64,000 nt of DNA. Origin: VFMC01 sp050248155 (lineage in GTDB: Bacteria > Actinomycetota > Acidimicrobiia > Acidimicrobiales > Ilumatobacteraceae). The notes under the pieces were generated by a model, which did no database searches, was not told the origin of the DNA, and saw only the letters and a program-made list of their open reading frames with translations. The position numbers and the translations under genes were made by a program. Shown one piece after another: positions 1 through 7,796 of the stretch (position 1 is the first letter of the stretch; every line of letters starts with the position of its first letter). The stretch is from assembly GCA_050248155.1 (NCBI GenBank), contig JBFWSW010000011.1, forward strand, positions 1-64,000, written 5' to 3'.

Positions 1-1
1 G

Positions 2-112
2 CTGCTCGACGACTACGGCATCGACCCACCCGAACGACCCGACCGCATCGGCGGCTGGCAAGGCGACCACCTCGACATCAACGAATGCCTCCTCGCCGCC
101 GGCTACCACTGA
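2..112 (+). CDS. C-terminal fragment of an unidentified protein (possibly HNH/DUF222 family)
   Basis: An open frame enters from the left edge and ends at TGA 110-112, leaving 36 residues. The tail is hydrophilic and contains the stretch GGWQGDHLDIN. This loosely resembles the Gly-Trp-x-Gly-x-x-x-Asp tail of actinobacterial DUF222/13E12 HNH endonucleases, but the fragment is too short to confirm. It converges on the ferritin-like gene that ends at 129. It could equally be any soluble protein. Confidence 0.45.
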   Translation: MLDDYGIDPPERPDRIGGWQGDHLDINECLLAAGYH

Positions 113-131
113 CTTCTCCGCGGAGAAATCA
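110..131. terminator. Palindrome spanning two convergent stop codons
   Basis: TTCTCCGCGGAGAA at 114-127 is a perfect 14-base palindrome. With one mismatch it extends to 22 bases, so the outer arms are the plus-strand TGA (110-112) and the minus-strand TGA (129-131). As RNA it can form a 5-bp stem with a CGCG loop on either strand. There is no T-run. A bidirectional terminator role is inferred from position. Confidence 0.35.
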
Positions 132-986
132 GCAGCTGGGCGAGAGGTAGTCGTAGACGTAGGTGTTCAGGCTGGGGGTCTCGAGCGAGATCGTCGTGCG
201 GACGCCGGACTCGTTCTTCGCACCGAGCACGAACTGCTGGCCGCTGAGCTGGCCGTACGCGGCGGGGATCGCGTACTCCACCGGGAACTCCGGCGGGTTT
301 GCTGACGCCTCCGTGGGCGCGACGTACCCGTCGGGCCGGCCTGTGACTCGCAGAGCGATGAGCGCCGCTTGTTTGGCCTCGCGAGCGCCGATGGTGATCG
401 CTTCCTGCCGCAGGTCGCCCGTCGAGAGGAGCGGGATCAGCGCCTGACCCCACGCGCCCATCATCGACTCGAACGCGTGCAGGAAGTTCAAGATGTCACG
501 CTTGGGATCGTCGGTCGGAGGGACCTCGGCCGCGTCCTCCGTCTTCGGTGCGCCCTTGACGAGCTGCATCACTTTGGCGATGACGAACTCGTCGATGCGC
601 GGGTTCGAACACGGCCACACCTCGGCGCCGACCTGGCCGGTGAGATCGTCGAACGTCGAGGCATGCGACTCGTGGTTGTCACGGAAGGTCGATGCCCACG
701 GACGGTCCGATGGATCGAGTAGCTCGGGGTCAGCGATGATCGTGTCGTAGAAGCCGGCGGCCGAGCGCTCGATCGAGGCCGCGGTGCGCAGCAGCACCCC
801 GTCGTTGACGACCGGATCGGGCAGCGGCGTGACGATCGGGGCGTTGCCCACTCGGGCCAGACCGCCGTTCTCGCGGCCACCGCACGCAGCGAGCACCGCT
901 GCGCTGGCCGCGCCGAGCCCGCCGAGCTGCAGGAAGCGTCGCCGGCCGACGCTGGAGGAGCGGATGTCGTCGTGCATGTCGCTCAT
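129..986 (-). CDS. Tat-exported ferritin-like lipoprotein
   Basis: Predicted 285-residue exported protein with a ferritin-like four-helix domain (PF13668-like), probably anchored outside the membrane. Residues 14-24 carry a twin-arginine motif (GRRRFLQLGG), followed by a lipobox with Cys35 (LAAC), so a Tat lipoprotein is likely. Acidic helices follow at about 60-240. The last helix reads REAKQAALIALR where family members usually have an EARH metal-ligand motif, so diiron chemistry is doubtful. The start ATG overlaps the stop of the upstream ferritin-like gene (ATGA). An in-frame ATG 9 bases further in has better spacing from the GGAGGG ribosome site and is an alternative start. Confidence 0.8.
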   Translation of the reverse strand: MSDMHDDIRSSSVGRRRFLQLGGLGAASAAVLAACGGRENGGLARVGNAPIVTPLPDPVVNDGVLLRTAASIERSAAGFYDTIIADPELLDPSDRPWASTFRDNHESHASTFDDLTGQVGAEVWPCSNPRIDEFVIAKVMQLVKGAPKTEDAAEVPPTDDPKRDILNFLHAFESMMGAWGQALIPLLSTGDLRQEAITIGAREAKQAALIALRVTGRPDGYVAPTEASANPPEFPVEYAIPAAYGQLSGQQFVLGAKNESGVRTTISLETPSLNTYVYDYLSPSC

Positions 987-1687
987 CCCTCCATCGCGAT
1001 CGGCTCGGCACCGGTGCTGATGAGCTTGGCGAGGTCGGTCTCGCCTGCGAGGTCGGCCAGCACGAGGGCAAACCGGGCCTCGGCGATGACGATGGACGCG
1101 ATGAGCTGCGCGCCGTCGGTTCCGTCGATGTCGGCGATCTGACTGGTGTGCGTCGCCACTGCCATGTCCTCGAGCTGGCGAGCCGCCTCGAGGAACGCCG
1201 CGTTGCTCCCACCGAAGCCGGCCGAGCTCTCGTCGACCAGCGATGCCAGCGGCTCGCCCGGCGCCTTGCGCCCGAGGAGGGCGTTGAGCGACTGGCCGTA
1301 GGACACGTGAGCCTGGTGGATCGTCTGCACGATCTCGGTGGTCCTCTCGCCGAGGGACCCAGACTCGAGCGCCATCTCGTACAGCTCGGCGGCGGCCAGC
1401 TCGATCGACTGGGCGAACGACAGCAGCTCGACGTCGCCGGGGGTGGGTCGCTTGGGCGGAGCGGTCGTCGTGGTGGCCTGCGTGCCGTCGGTGGTGCCCG
1501 CTGTGGTGCTGTCGCCGGTGGAGGTGTCGGTCGAGGCACCGGCGCTGCCGGCGAGTCGCGGCACGAGCGCGCCTGCGAGGCCGGCGATGCCGGCGCCGAT
1601 CAGGCGCCGCCGAGCGGTGGATGCCTGTGGCCTGGCCGCGGCGACGGGCGACGCGTCGCCGGTCTGGTCGGGCGATTCCGTGTGCAC
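983..1687 (-). CDS. Secreted ferritin-like domain protein
   Basis: A 234-residue paralogue of the downstream ferritin-like lipoprotein. It starts at GTG, with AAAGGA 11 bases upstream. The N-terminus has RRR at 26-28 and a hydrophobic segment to about residue 50, a Tat-type signal without a lipobox Cys. A Thr/Ser-rich linker (52-78) leads to a ferritin-like helical domain (about 80-230). The final helix has AEARFALVLADL, where the family norm is an EARH-type motif, so one metal-ligand His is missing. The two genes form a translationally coupled pair. Iron or redox function is inferred from fold only. Confidence 0.8.
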   Translation of the reverse strand: MHTESPDQTGDASPVAAARPQASTARRRLIGAGIAGLAGALVPRLAGSAGASTDTSTGDSTTAGTTDGTQATTTTAPPKRPTPGDVELLSFAQSIELAAAELYEMALESGSLGERTTEIVQTIHQAHVSYGQSLNALLGRKAPGEPLASLVDESSAGFGGSNAAFLEAARQLEDMAVATHTSQIADIDGTDGAQLIASIVIAEARFALVLADLAGETDLAKLISTGAEPIAMEG

Positions 1688-1747
1688 GAGGGAAGATGTC
1701 CTTTCGATCGCTCCCCGCAGCTTTGTTGGCCAGGGGTGAGCGGAGCA

Positions 1748-1753
1748 ATTCTA
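1748..1753 (-). promoter_or_regulatory. -10 element TAGAAT for the ferritin-like pair
   Basis: On the minus strand TAGAAT lies about 60 bases before the GTG at 1687, giving a leader of roughly 54 bases with an AAAGGA ribosome site. No convincing -35 was seen. Confidence 0.4.
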
Positions 1754-1869
1754 GGGAGAGACGGAGGACCCGGCCGCGCACCTGCGTCATCGTGTCGATC
1801 GCGCCGAGCGCCGAGGCGCACGTCGTCCGCTCGGGGCGACGCGGTGGTTTTGGCGCCATCGGGCCTGGG

Positions 1870-1875
1870 TAGGCG
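1870..1875 (+). promoter_or_regulatory. -10 element TAGGCG, leaderless FAS1 operon start
   Basis: TAGGCG ends 7 bases before the GTG at 1883, the spacing seen at many other genes here. A possible -35 (TTTTGG, 1848-1853) lies 16 bases upstream. The last base is not T, so this is weaker than most of the others. Confidence 0.4.
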
Positions 1876-1882
1876 CCGACCC

Positions 1883-2530
1883 GTGACACAGCGAACCAAG
1901 CTCTCCCTCGCGGTCGTGGCCATCTCTGCCCTCGTGGCAGCAGGATGCAGCGACGACAGCTCGACCGACGACACCACGGAACCGACCGTCGCGACGACGG
2001 TCACGGAACCGTCGACGACCACGCCGGCGACCAACAGCCCAGCCAGCAGCAACCCGGCGAGCTCCAGCCCGGCGAGCTCCGGCCCGGGCAGCACGGATCT
2101 CGGTGACCTCGCCGGCGACGTGCGCGCCGCCCTCGCCGACGGCGACTTCAGCACCATGCTCGATCTGCTCGACCTGTCGGGCCTGTCCGACGAGGTGGAG
2201 GGGCGTGAGATCACGATCCTCGCACCGAGCGAGGACGCGTTCAGGGCGGTGCCGAGCGACGAGCTCACCGGGCTCGTCACCGACCCCGAGCGGGCCAAGG
2301 ACCTGCTTCGCCGCCACGTCCTCGACGGCGTCTACACCTACGACGAGCTGAGCGCCCGCACCGAGGTCACGACGATCGACGGCGAGAGCCTGCCCGTCGA
2401 TTCGAGCGGCGACTCGTTGACGATCGCCGGCGCCACCGTCAGCCCGCCCCCGGACGATGCGCTGGCCGGCGAGCAGGGGCAAGAGGTCGCCGTGTTCGAG
2501 ATCGACGCGGTGCTGCTGCCGTCCGCATGA
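1883..2530 (+). CDS. Fasciclin (FAS1) domain lipoprotein
   Basis: 215 residues from a GTG start, chosen because the lipoprotein signal begins there and TAGGCG sits 7 bases upstream. The signal peptide ends with a lipobox at Cys22. A low-complexity Ser/Thr/Pro linker (about 25-72) contains near-repeats of PASS. One FAS1 domain follows, with the hallmark ITILAPSEDAFRAVP and an HVLDG segment. FAS1 domains act in extracellular adhesion or matrix binding in other organisms. The stop overlaps the ABC ATPase start (ATGA), so the lipoprotein is the first member of a coupled transporter operon and may be its accessory or substrate-contact protein. Confidence 0.85.
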   Translation: MTQRTKLSLAVVAISALVAAGCSDDSSTDDTTEPTVATTVTEPSTTTPATNSPASSNPASSSPASSGPGSTDLGDLAGDVRAALADGDFSTMLDLLDLSGLSDEVEGREITILAPSEDAFRAVPSDELTGLVTDPERAKDLLRRHVLDGVYTYDELSARTEVTTIDGESLPVDSSGDSLTIAGATVSPPPDDALAGEQGQEVAVFEIDAVLLPSA

Positions 2531-3537
2531 GCCTGCCCCCACCGACCTCCGGCGCTGCGGTGCCGCCAGCTGCAGGGGCCGACCTCATGATCGAGATGCA
2601 CGACGTGATGAAGTCCTACGGCGAGCAGCTGGCGCTCGACCACATCGACCTCGAGGTCCCTCGCGGCGTGATCGTCGGGCTGATCGGCCCCAGCGGCTGT
2701 GGCAAGACGACGCTGGTGAAGACGCTGACCGGCATCATCGGACCGACCTCGGGCGATGTGCGGGTGTTCGGGACCGACCCGGCCGCGTTCGACACAGCGA
2801 CCCGGCGGCGATTCGGCTACATGCCCCAGCTTCCCGTCCTCTACCAGAACCTCAGCGTCTGGGGGAACTTGAACTTCATCGCCTCCATCTACGGGATGTC
2901 GCTGCGTCACCGGCGGCGCAGGTTGAAGCAGCTCCTCGAGCTCGTCGACCTCGGGCAGCATCGCAGCAAACTGCTCGGCGAGTGCTCCGGTGGCATGCAG
3001 CGCCGGCTGACGCTCGCGGCGACGCTCGTGCACGATCCCGAGCTGCTGTTCCTCGACGAGCCGACGGCCGGCGTCGATCCGATCCTGCGCGAGCGGTTCT
3101 GGGCGCACTTCCGGTCGCTGCGCGACAACGGCTCGACCATCCTGGTCCCCACTCAGTACGTGGGTGAGGCCGCAGCGTGCGACCTCGTCGCGGTGATGGC
3201 GCTCGGCCGCCTGATCACGGTGCTGCCGCCCGGACATCTCGCCCCGTTCGCATACGGCGGGACGCCCTTGGCGGTCGAGTTCCGTCAGGACTGGGTGTCC
3301 GGCGAGCAGTTGACACGACTGGAGGAGCAGTCGTTCGTCCGCGAGGTGACGCGCACCGACTGGGGCGTGGTGGTCGTCGTCGACGACTCGCAGGGGGGCG
3401 AGCGAGAGGTGCGCAGCCTGCTCGAGTCGGCGAGCGTGTCGGTCGGCGAGATCAGCCCACTCGAACCGTCGCTCGACGAGATCTTCGTGAAGATCGTCGA
3501 GGCGCACACGACCGACGCCGAACGGGCGGCAGCGTGA
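2527..3537 (+). CDS. ABC transporter ATP-binding protein (ABC-2/DrrA-like)
   Basis: 336-residue cytoplasmic ATPase that would power the permease encoded next. Walker A GPSGCGKT is at 54-61, the Q-loop Gln near 101, the signature CSGGMQRR in mid-protein, and Walker B LLFLDEPTAGVDP after it. A C-terminal extension of about 90 residues is typical of the DrrA class. The switch histidine that follows Walker B is Gln210 (PTQYVGEA). The ATG overlaps the FAS1 stop, and the TGA overlaps the permease GTG. Substrate unknown; an export role is inferred from the ABC-2 partner. Confidence 0.9.
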   Translation: MSLPPPTSGAAVPPAAGADLMIEMHDVMKSYGEQLALDHIDLEVPRGVIVGLIGPSGCGKTTLVKTLTGIIGPTSGDVRVFGTDPAAFDTATRRRFGYMPQLPVLYQNLSVWGNLNFIASIYGMSLRHRRRRLKQLLELVDLGQHRSKLLGECSGGMQRRLTLAATLVHDPELLFLDEPTAGVDPILRERFWAHFRSLRDNGSTILVPTQYVGEAAACDLVAVMALGRLITVLPPGHLAPFAYGGTPLAVEFRQDWVSGEQLTRLEEQSFVREVTRTDWGVVVVVDDSQGGEREVRSLLESASVSVGEISPLEPSLDEIFVKIVEAHTTDAERAAA

Positions 3538-5048
3538 GGCCGAGCAGGTTCCGTCGGCCGCTGCAGGTCGCCACCTTCCTCCGCAAGGAGACCCTCGACG
3601 TCGTCCGCCAACCCCGGATGTTGCTCACCATGGTCGCCGGGCCGTTCTTGATCATGGCGATCTTCGGCATCGGCTACCGCGACGAGGCGCAGCCGATGCG
3701 CACGTTGTTCGTCGCGCCGGAGGGCAGCCCCTTCGTCGAACGCGTCGAGGGGTACGCGGACGAGATCGGTGCCTACGTCGACTACGAAGGCGTCACGACC
3801 GACGCCGCCGCCGCCGAGCAGAAGCTGGCGGACGGCGACGTCGACCTGGTCGTCACCTTTCCGGACGACCCGCTGTCGACCGTCCTCAACGGTGAGCGGG
3901 CCCCGATCGTCGTCGAGCACACACGCCTCGACCCGATCGAGCGCACGGCGATCTCCTTCGCCGCTCGTCTCGCCGTCGACCAGATCAACAGCGAGGTCCT
4001 CGCCTCGGTGGTCGAGGGCGGCCAGGATGTCGCCCGCCCGACCGACGAGATCTTCGCCGCCGGCAACGCGGCCGCGACGGCCTTGGACGATGCCGTGGGA
4101 CGCGGTGATCAGGAGGCGGCAGCCGCCGCACTGGAGGAGCTGCAGACCGTCACCGCACAGCTCTCGGCGTCATCTCGCGTCGCGACGTCCTTGACGGAGC
4201 GACTCGGCGCCGGCGGCAACCCTGCCGTCGCCGACGACGTCGCGGGCGAGATCGAGTCGTTGCGCGACACCGTCCTGCGGATGGACCCGGCGGCATCGAC
4301 AGCGACCGTGGCGAGCGAGCTCGGCACGGTCCGGGAGCGTCTGGACTCGATCGAGCAGCACCTCACGCAGATCACCGCGACCGACCCGTCCGTGCTGGTG
4401 CGCCCCTTCGAGAGCGACGTCGATCTCGCGGTCGAGGACACCAACCAGGTGACCGATTGGTACGCACCGGCTGCGGTCGTGCTGATGCTGCAGCAGTTCG
4501 GCGTCGCGTTCGGCGCGCTGTCCTTCGTGCGTGAACGCCAGCTCGGCATCACCGACGTCTTCCGCGTCGCACCGGTCAACGCGAGCCAGGCGATCGTCGG
4601 GAAGTACCTCGCCTACCTGCTCGTCGGGAGCGCCTTGGGTGCGCTCCTCACCGCGCTGGTCGTGACGGTGCTCGACGTCCAGATGGCCGCGGGCATCGGT
4701 GACGTCGCGATCGTGATGCTGCTCAGCCTCTTCGCGTCCATCGGGCTCGGCTTCGTGATCTCGCTCGCATCGTCGACGGACGCTCAAGCTGTCCAGTACA
4801 CGATGATCCTGCTGCTCGCCAGCCTCTTCTTCAGCGGCTTCTTCCTCAGCCTCGGCCAGCTCGACGGGGCGGCGAGGATCGTGGGCTGGCTGCTGCCGGT
4901 GACCTACGGCATGCGCCTGCTCCGTGACGTCATGCTGCGCGGCGCCCCGCTCGACCCACTCCTGGTCGCCGGCCTCGGAGGCTTCGGGGTCTGCATGTTC
5001 GTGCTGGCGTGGTTCGCGACCAGGCGCCGGCTGACGGGGGCACGATGA
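3534..5048 (+). CDS. ABC-2 type permease with large extracytoplasmic domain
   Basis: 504 residues starting at a GTG that overlaps the ATPase stop (GTGA). One membrane helix lies near residues 25-45. A roughly 270-residue extracytoplasmic region follows, rich in Ala/Glu helices that look coiled-coil. The C-terminal part has about five more helices (from about 320). This is the topology of ABC-2/YhgE-type exporters. The big external helical insert could contact the FAS1 lipoprotein or the coiled-coil protein encoded downstream. Substrate not deducible from sequence. Confidence 0.85.
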   Translation: MRPSRFRRPLQVATFLRKETLDVVRQPRMLLTMVAGPFLIMAIFGIGYRDEAQPMRTLFVAPEGSPFVERVEGYADEIGAYVDYEGVTTDAAAAEQKLADGDVDLVVTFPDDPLSTVLNGERAPIVVEHTRLDPIERTAISFAARLAVDQINSEVLASVVEGGQDVARPTDEIFAAGNAAATALDDAVGRGDQEAAAAALEELQTVTAQLSASSRVATSLTERLGAGGNPAVADDVAGEIESLRDTVLRMDPAASTATVASELGTVRERLDSIEQHLTQITATDPSVLVRPFESDVDLAVEDTNQVTDWYAPAAVVLMLQQFGVAFGALSFVRERQLGITDVFRVAPVNASQAIVGKYLAYLLVGSALGALLTALVVTVLDVQMAAGIGDVAIVMLLSLFASIGLGFVISLASSTDAQAVQYTMILLLASLFFSGFFLSLGQLDGAARIVGWLLPVTYGMRLLRDVMLRGAPLDPLLVAGLGGFGVCMFVLAWFATRRRLTGAR

Positions 5049-5923
5049 GCGATCCGGGGGTGGAGGCACCGATCGCTCGGCGATCGATCTGGTCATTGCG
5101 GCTGTCGCGCCGCGCGATCGGCAAGTCGATGATCGGCGTCGGCATCGCCGGGATCGTGACGGCCGTCGTGGGGCTCGTGGTCGGCGAGATCCTCGTGAAC
5201 CAGGTGACCGGCAGCGTCGACGACAGCCTGCTCCTCACGAGCCAGGCGCTGACCGCGGTCGACGACTCGATCGTCGTCACCGGCGCCATGGTCGACACGG
5301 TGCGCACCGGGATGGACAGCGTGCAGGAGACGATGCGCACCGTCGAGACCTCGCTCGACCAGACCGCGACCGCGACTGCCGACGGCGCGGAGTTCGTGGG
5401 TGGGGCGTTGCCCGACGCACTGAACGCTGTTGCCGAGGTGCTGCCGACGATCGAGAGCGTCGCCGGCTCGATCGACGACACCCTCGACCTGCTCTCGAGC
5501 GTCCCGTTCGGGCCCGACTACCAGCCGGTCAAGCCGTTCGACGAATCCATCGGCGACCTCCGACGGGCCATCGAACCGCTGCCCGATCAGCTGATCACGC
5601 TGAGCAACGACTTCGACGATCTCACGGTGGCGAGCCGCGCGATGGCCGACGAGGTCGAGACCCTCGGTCAGGCCGTCGGTGACCTCTCGACGCAGCTCGA
5701 CGACGTGGCGCTCCTGCTCGACCGCTACACATCGACCACGCAAGAGGCCCAGCGCATCGCCGCCGAGTCGCGCGACGACCTGTCGACCAGCTCGACGCTC
5801 GTCCGGTGGCTGCTCGTCGTGGTCGCCGCGGTGTTCGCGGTGGGCCAGATCGTGCCGATCTGGCTGGGCGTCACCCTGCTGCGCGACGAGTCGTCCACCC
5901 CCACGCTGGGCGGGCGCGTCTAG
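5045..5923 (+). CDS. Two-helix membrane protein with long extracytoplasmic coiled coil
   Basis: 292 residues, start ATG overlapping the permease stop (ATGA). One membrane helix near 33-55, a long hydrophilic stretch (about 60-255) of amphipathic Thr/Val/Asp heptad-like repeats, and a second helix near 262-285. No enzyme motif is visible. The layout resembles accessory or methyl-accepting-like helical hairpins that span the cell envelope. Coupling to the ABC exporter suggests it is a structural partner. Its TAG shares three bases with the stop of the convergent FGGY kinase. Confidence 0.75.
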   Translation: MSDPGVEAPIARRSIWSLRLSRRAIGKSMIGVGIAGIVTAVVGLVVGEILVNQVTGSVDDSLLLTSQALTAVDDSIVVTGAMVDTVRTGMDSVQETMRTVETSLDQTATATADGAEFVGGALPDALNAVAEVLPTIESVAGSIDDTLDLLSSVPFGPDYQPVKPFDESIGDLRRAIEPLPDQLITLSNDFDDLTVASRAMADEVETLGQAVGDLSTQLDDVALLLDRYTSTTQEAQRIAAESRDDLSTSSTLVRWLLVVVAAVFAVGQIVPIWLGVTLLRDESSTPTLGGRV

Positions 5924-7368
5924 AAGTCGAGCGCGGACAGGTCGGGGATCCACTTCGCCGAACGGGACACGGCGTCCTGCCACTGCGCCCGGTCGAGGGG
6001 CTGGCCTGGTTCGATCCGGCCCGCCGGACGCCACATCTCGGCGACGTCGTCGAGGGACGACCAGACCCCGGTGGCGAGCCCGGCCAAGTAGCCGGCGCCC
6101 ATCGTCGTCGCGTCCGACACCGGAGCGACCTCGACCGGGCGTTGCGTCGCGTTCGCCAGCGCCTGGACGAAGGTCTGGTTGCGGCTCATGCCGCCGTCGA
6201 CCCGGACCGACTCGATCGATCTGCCGGTGTCGGCCTCGGCCGCGTCGACCAGGTCGGCGCCGCGGTGGGCGATCCCCTCGAGGACGGCGCGCACGACATG
6301 TGCTCGCGTGCTCCCCCGGGTGAGACCGAAGAGCGCGCCGCGCGCGCCGTAGTCCCACTGCGGAGTGCCGAGCCCGAGCAGTGCCGGCACGTACACCACC
6401 CCCTCGGTGGTGTCGCAACCCTGCGCGACGTCGTGGCTCTGCTCGGGGGAGTCGATGAGGCCCATGTCGTCGCAGAGCCACTCGATGTTGGTGCCGGCCG
6501 ACAGCATGATCCCCTCGACGCCCCACGTCGTGCGCCCGCCCGTCGACCAGGCGACGATGGGGAAGGTCCCGTGCTCGCGGCGCTGGCCGGACGCGGGCGC
6601 GTCACCGTCGAGGCACATGTCGAGCATGCCGCCGGTGCCGAAGGTGATCTTCGTCGCCCCTGCTCGTACGCAGCTCTGTCCGACCAGGCTGCCCTGCTGG
6701 TCGCCGACGAGCGAAGCGAGCACCGGGGCGCCTTGCAGCGCGGTGGCGGGCGCGATGGCACCGGAGGTGTCGACCATCTCGGGCAGCATCGACCGTGGGA
6801 TGGAGAACACGTCCAGCACACGATCGGACCAGTCGCGGCAATCGGGCGTCGTCAGGCCGGTGACCGCGGCGTTCGAGCGGTCGGTCACGTGCACCGCACC
6901 GTCGGTCAACCGCCAGGCGAGCCACGAGTCGACCGTGCCGAAGCAGAGGTCACGGTCGCGAGCGCCGTCGACCGAGTCGAGCAGCCATGCGAGCTTGGTG
7001 GCCGATTGGTTGGGCGCGAGGGCGAGGCCGTGCTCCGACTTCGCGGTGATGCACGCGAGCACCGTGCGCAGGTCCTGCCAGCCGAGTCCCGGGCCGATCG
7101 GCGTGCCGGTCGCTCGGTCCCACACCACGGTCGAGGCGCGCTGCGTGGTGACGCCGACCGACGAGACGGACCCGCCGTGCTCGGACAGCGCCCGCTGGGC
7201 GAGCTCGATCGACGTGTCGGCGAGCTCGACCGGATCGAACTCCACCAGACCGGGGAACGGCGAGGTGGGCGGCAGGCGTCGGTAGTGGACGTCGGCGAGG
7301 GTGCCGTCGGCACGCATGATCGCCGACCGCACCCCGGTCGTCCCGATGTCGATGACGAGCACGCTCAT
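5920..7368 (-). CDS. FGGY-family carbohydrate kinase (glycerol/xylulose kinase-like)
   Basis: 482-residue cytoplasmic sugar or polyol kinase. The N-terminal phosphate-binding motif DIGTTGVRS is at 6-14, the GDQQGSL loop holds the probable catalytic Asp, and the C-terminal FGGY signature region is VDGGMSRNQTFVQALAN. AGGAGG lies 6 bases before the ATG. The context (glpD, alkyl-DHAP-synthase-like flavoprotein) suggests glycerol or a related triol as substrate, but a closer glycerol kinase is encoded at 24505-26007, so this one may act on another polyol. It overlaps the upstream membrane gene by 4 bases. Confidence 0.85.
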   Translation of the reverse strand: MSVLVIDIGTTGVRSAIMRADGTLADVHYRRLPPTSPFPGLVEFDPVELADTSIELAQRALSEHGGSVSSVGVTTQRASTVVWDRATGTPIGPGLGWQDLRTVLACITAKSEHGLALAPNQSATKLAWLLDSVDGARDRDLCFGTVDSWLAWRLTDGAVHVTDRSNAAVTGLTTPDCRDWSDRVLDVFSIPRSMLPEMVDTSGAIAPATALQGAPVLASLVGDQQGSLVGQSCVRAGATKITFGTGGMLDMCLDGDAPASGQRREHGTFPIVAWSTGGRTTWGVEGIMLSAGTNIEWLCDDMGLIDSPEQSHDVAQGCDTTEGVVYVPALLGLGTPQWDYGARGALFGLTRGSTRAHVVRAVLEGIAHRGADLVDAAEADTGRSIESVRVDGGMSRNQTFVQALANATQRPVEVAPVSDATTMGAGYLAGLATGVWSSLDDVAEMWRPAGRIEPGQPLDRAQWQDAVSRSAKWIPDLSALDF

Positions 7369-7796
7369 CCGTTGCCTCCTGCTCGATGGCGGGACGAGGA
7401 TGGCACGGCACCGCTGCGTTGCAGGTACTGGCCGAGCAGCCCCCCGATGACCCCGGCGAACAGCACCGGGCCGAGGTTGAAGAGCGCGCCGAACCAGCGC
7501 ACGTCGCGCCCGGCGAGCAGTCGGATGGCGATGAAGACCGCCTGCGCGACGACGTAGGTGAGCGACGCGGTCACGAGCCCGTGCACGAGCGGGAACCCCG
7601 TCTGCTGGATCCACGCGGCGACGCCGGAGCCGATGACGAACCCGGCGACCGCGCCGAGGGTGAGGAGGACGGCGAGCGTGCTGTCGTCACGGCTGTCGGC
7701 TGCCCAACGAGCAGCCAGCGAGAACGGGACGGCGAACACGAGGCAGACGCCGGCGCCGGCACGGACGGCCGGCCAGTCGAGTCGGCCCGCGCTCAT
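7365..7796 (-). CDS. Small four-helix membrane protein
   Basis: 143 residues with four predicted membrane segments (about 12-30, 42-64, 72-95, 105-125) and a basic C-terminus. No family recognised. Start and stop each overlap the neighbouring genes by 4 bases (ATGA both sides), locking it into the glycerol-phosphate operon between the flavoprotein and the FGGY kinase. A transport or membrane-anchor role for the pathway is possible but not shown. Confidence 0.7.
   Translation of the reverse strand: MSAGRLDWPAVRAGAGVCLVFAVPFSLAARWAADSRDDSTLAVLLTLGAVAGFVIGSGVAAWIQQTGFPLVHGLVTASLTYVVAQAVFIAIRLLAGRDVRWFGALFNLGPVLFAGVIGGLLGQYLQRSGAVPSSSRHRAGGNG

Noticed and set aside
1148..1882. N-terminal extension of the FAS1 gene
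   Set aside because: It lies opposite the ferritin-like gene and would bury the lipoprotein signal; the GTG at 1883 gives a proper signal peptide.
129..1889. 586-codon minus-strand frame joining both ferritin-like genes
   Set aside because: Its first half is a shadow of the upstream ferritin-like gene; the real protein starts at 986 with a Tat signal and lipobox.
5920..7368. Naming this FGGY kinase glpK
   Set aside because: The protein at 24505-26007 matches glycerol kinase motifs better; this one lacks the DPYFTGTKFEWML-type substrate segment.
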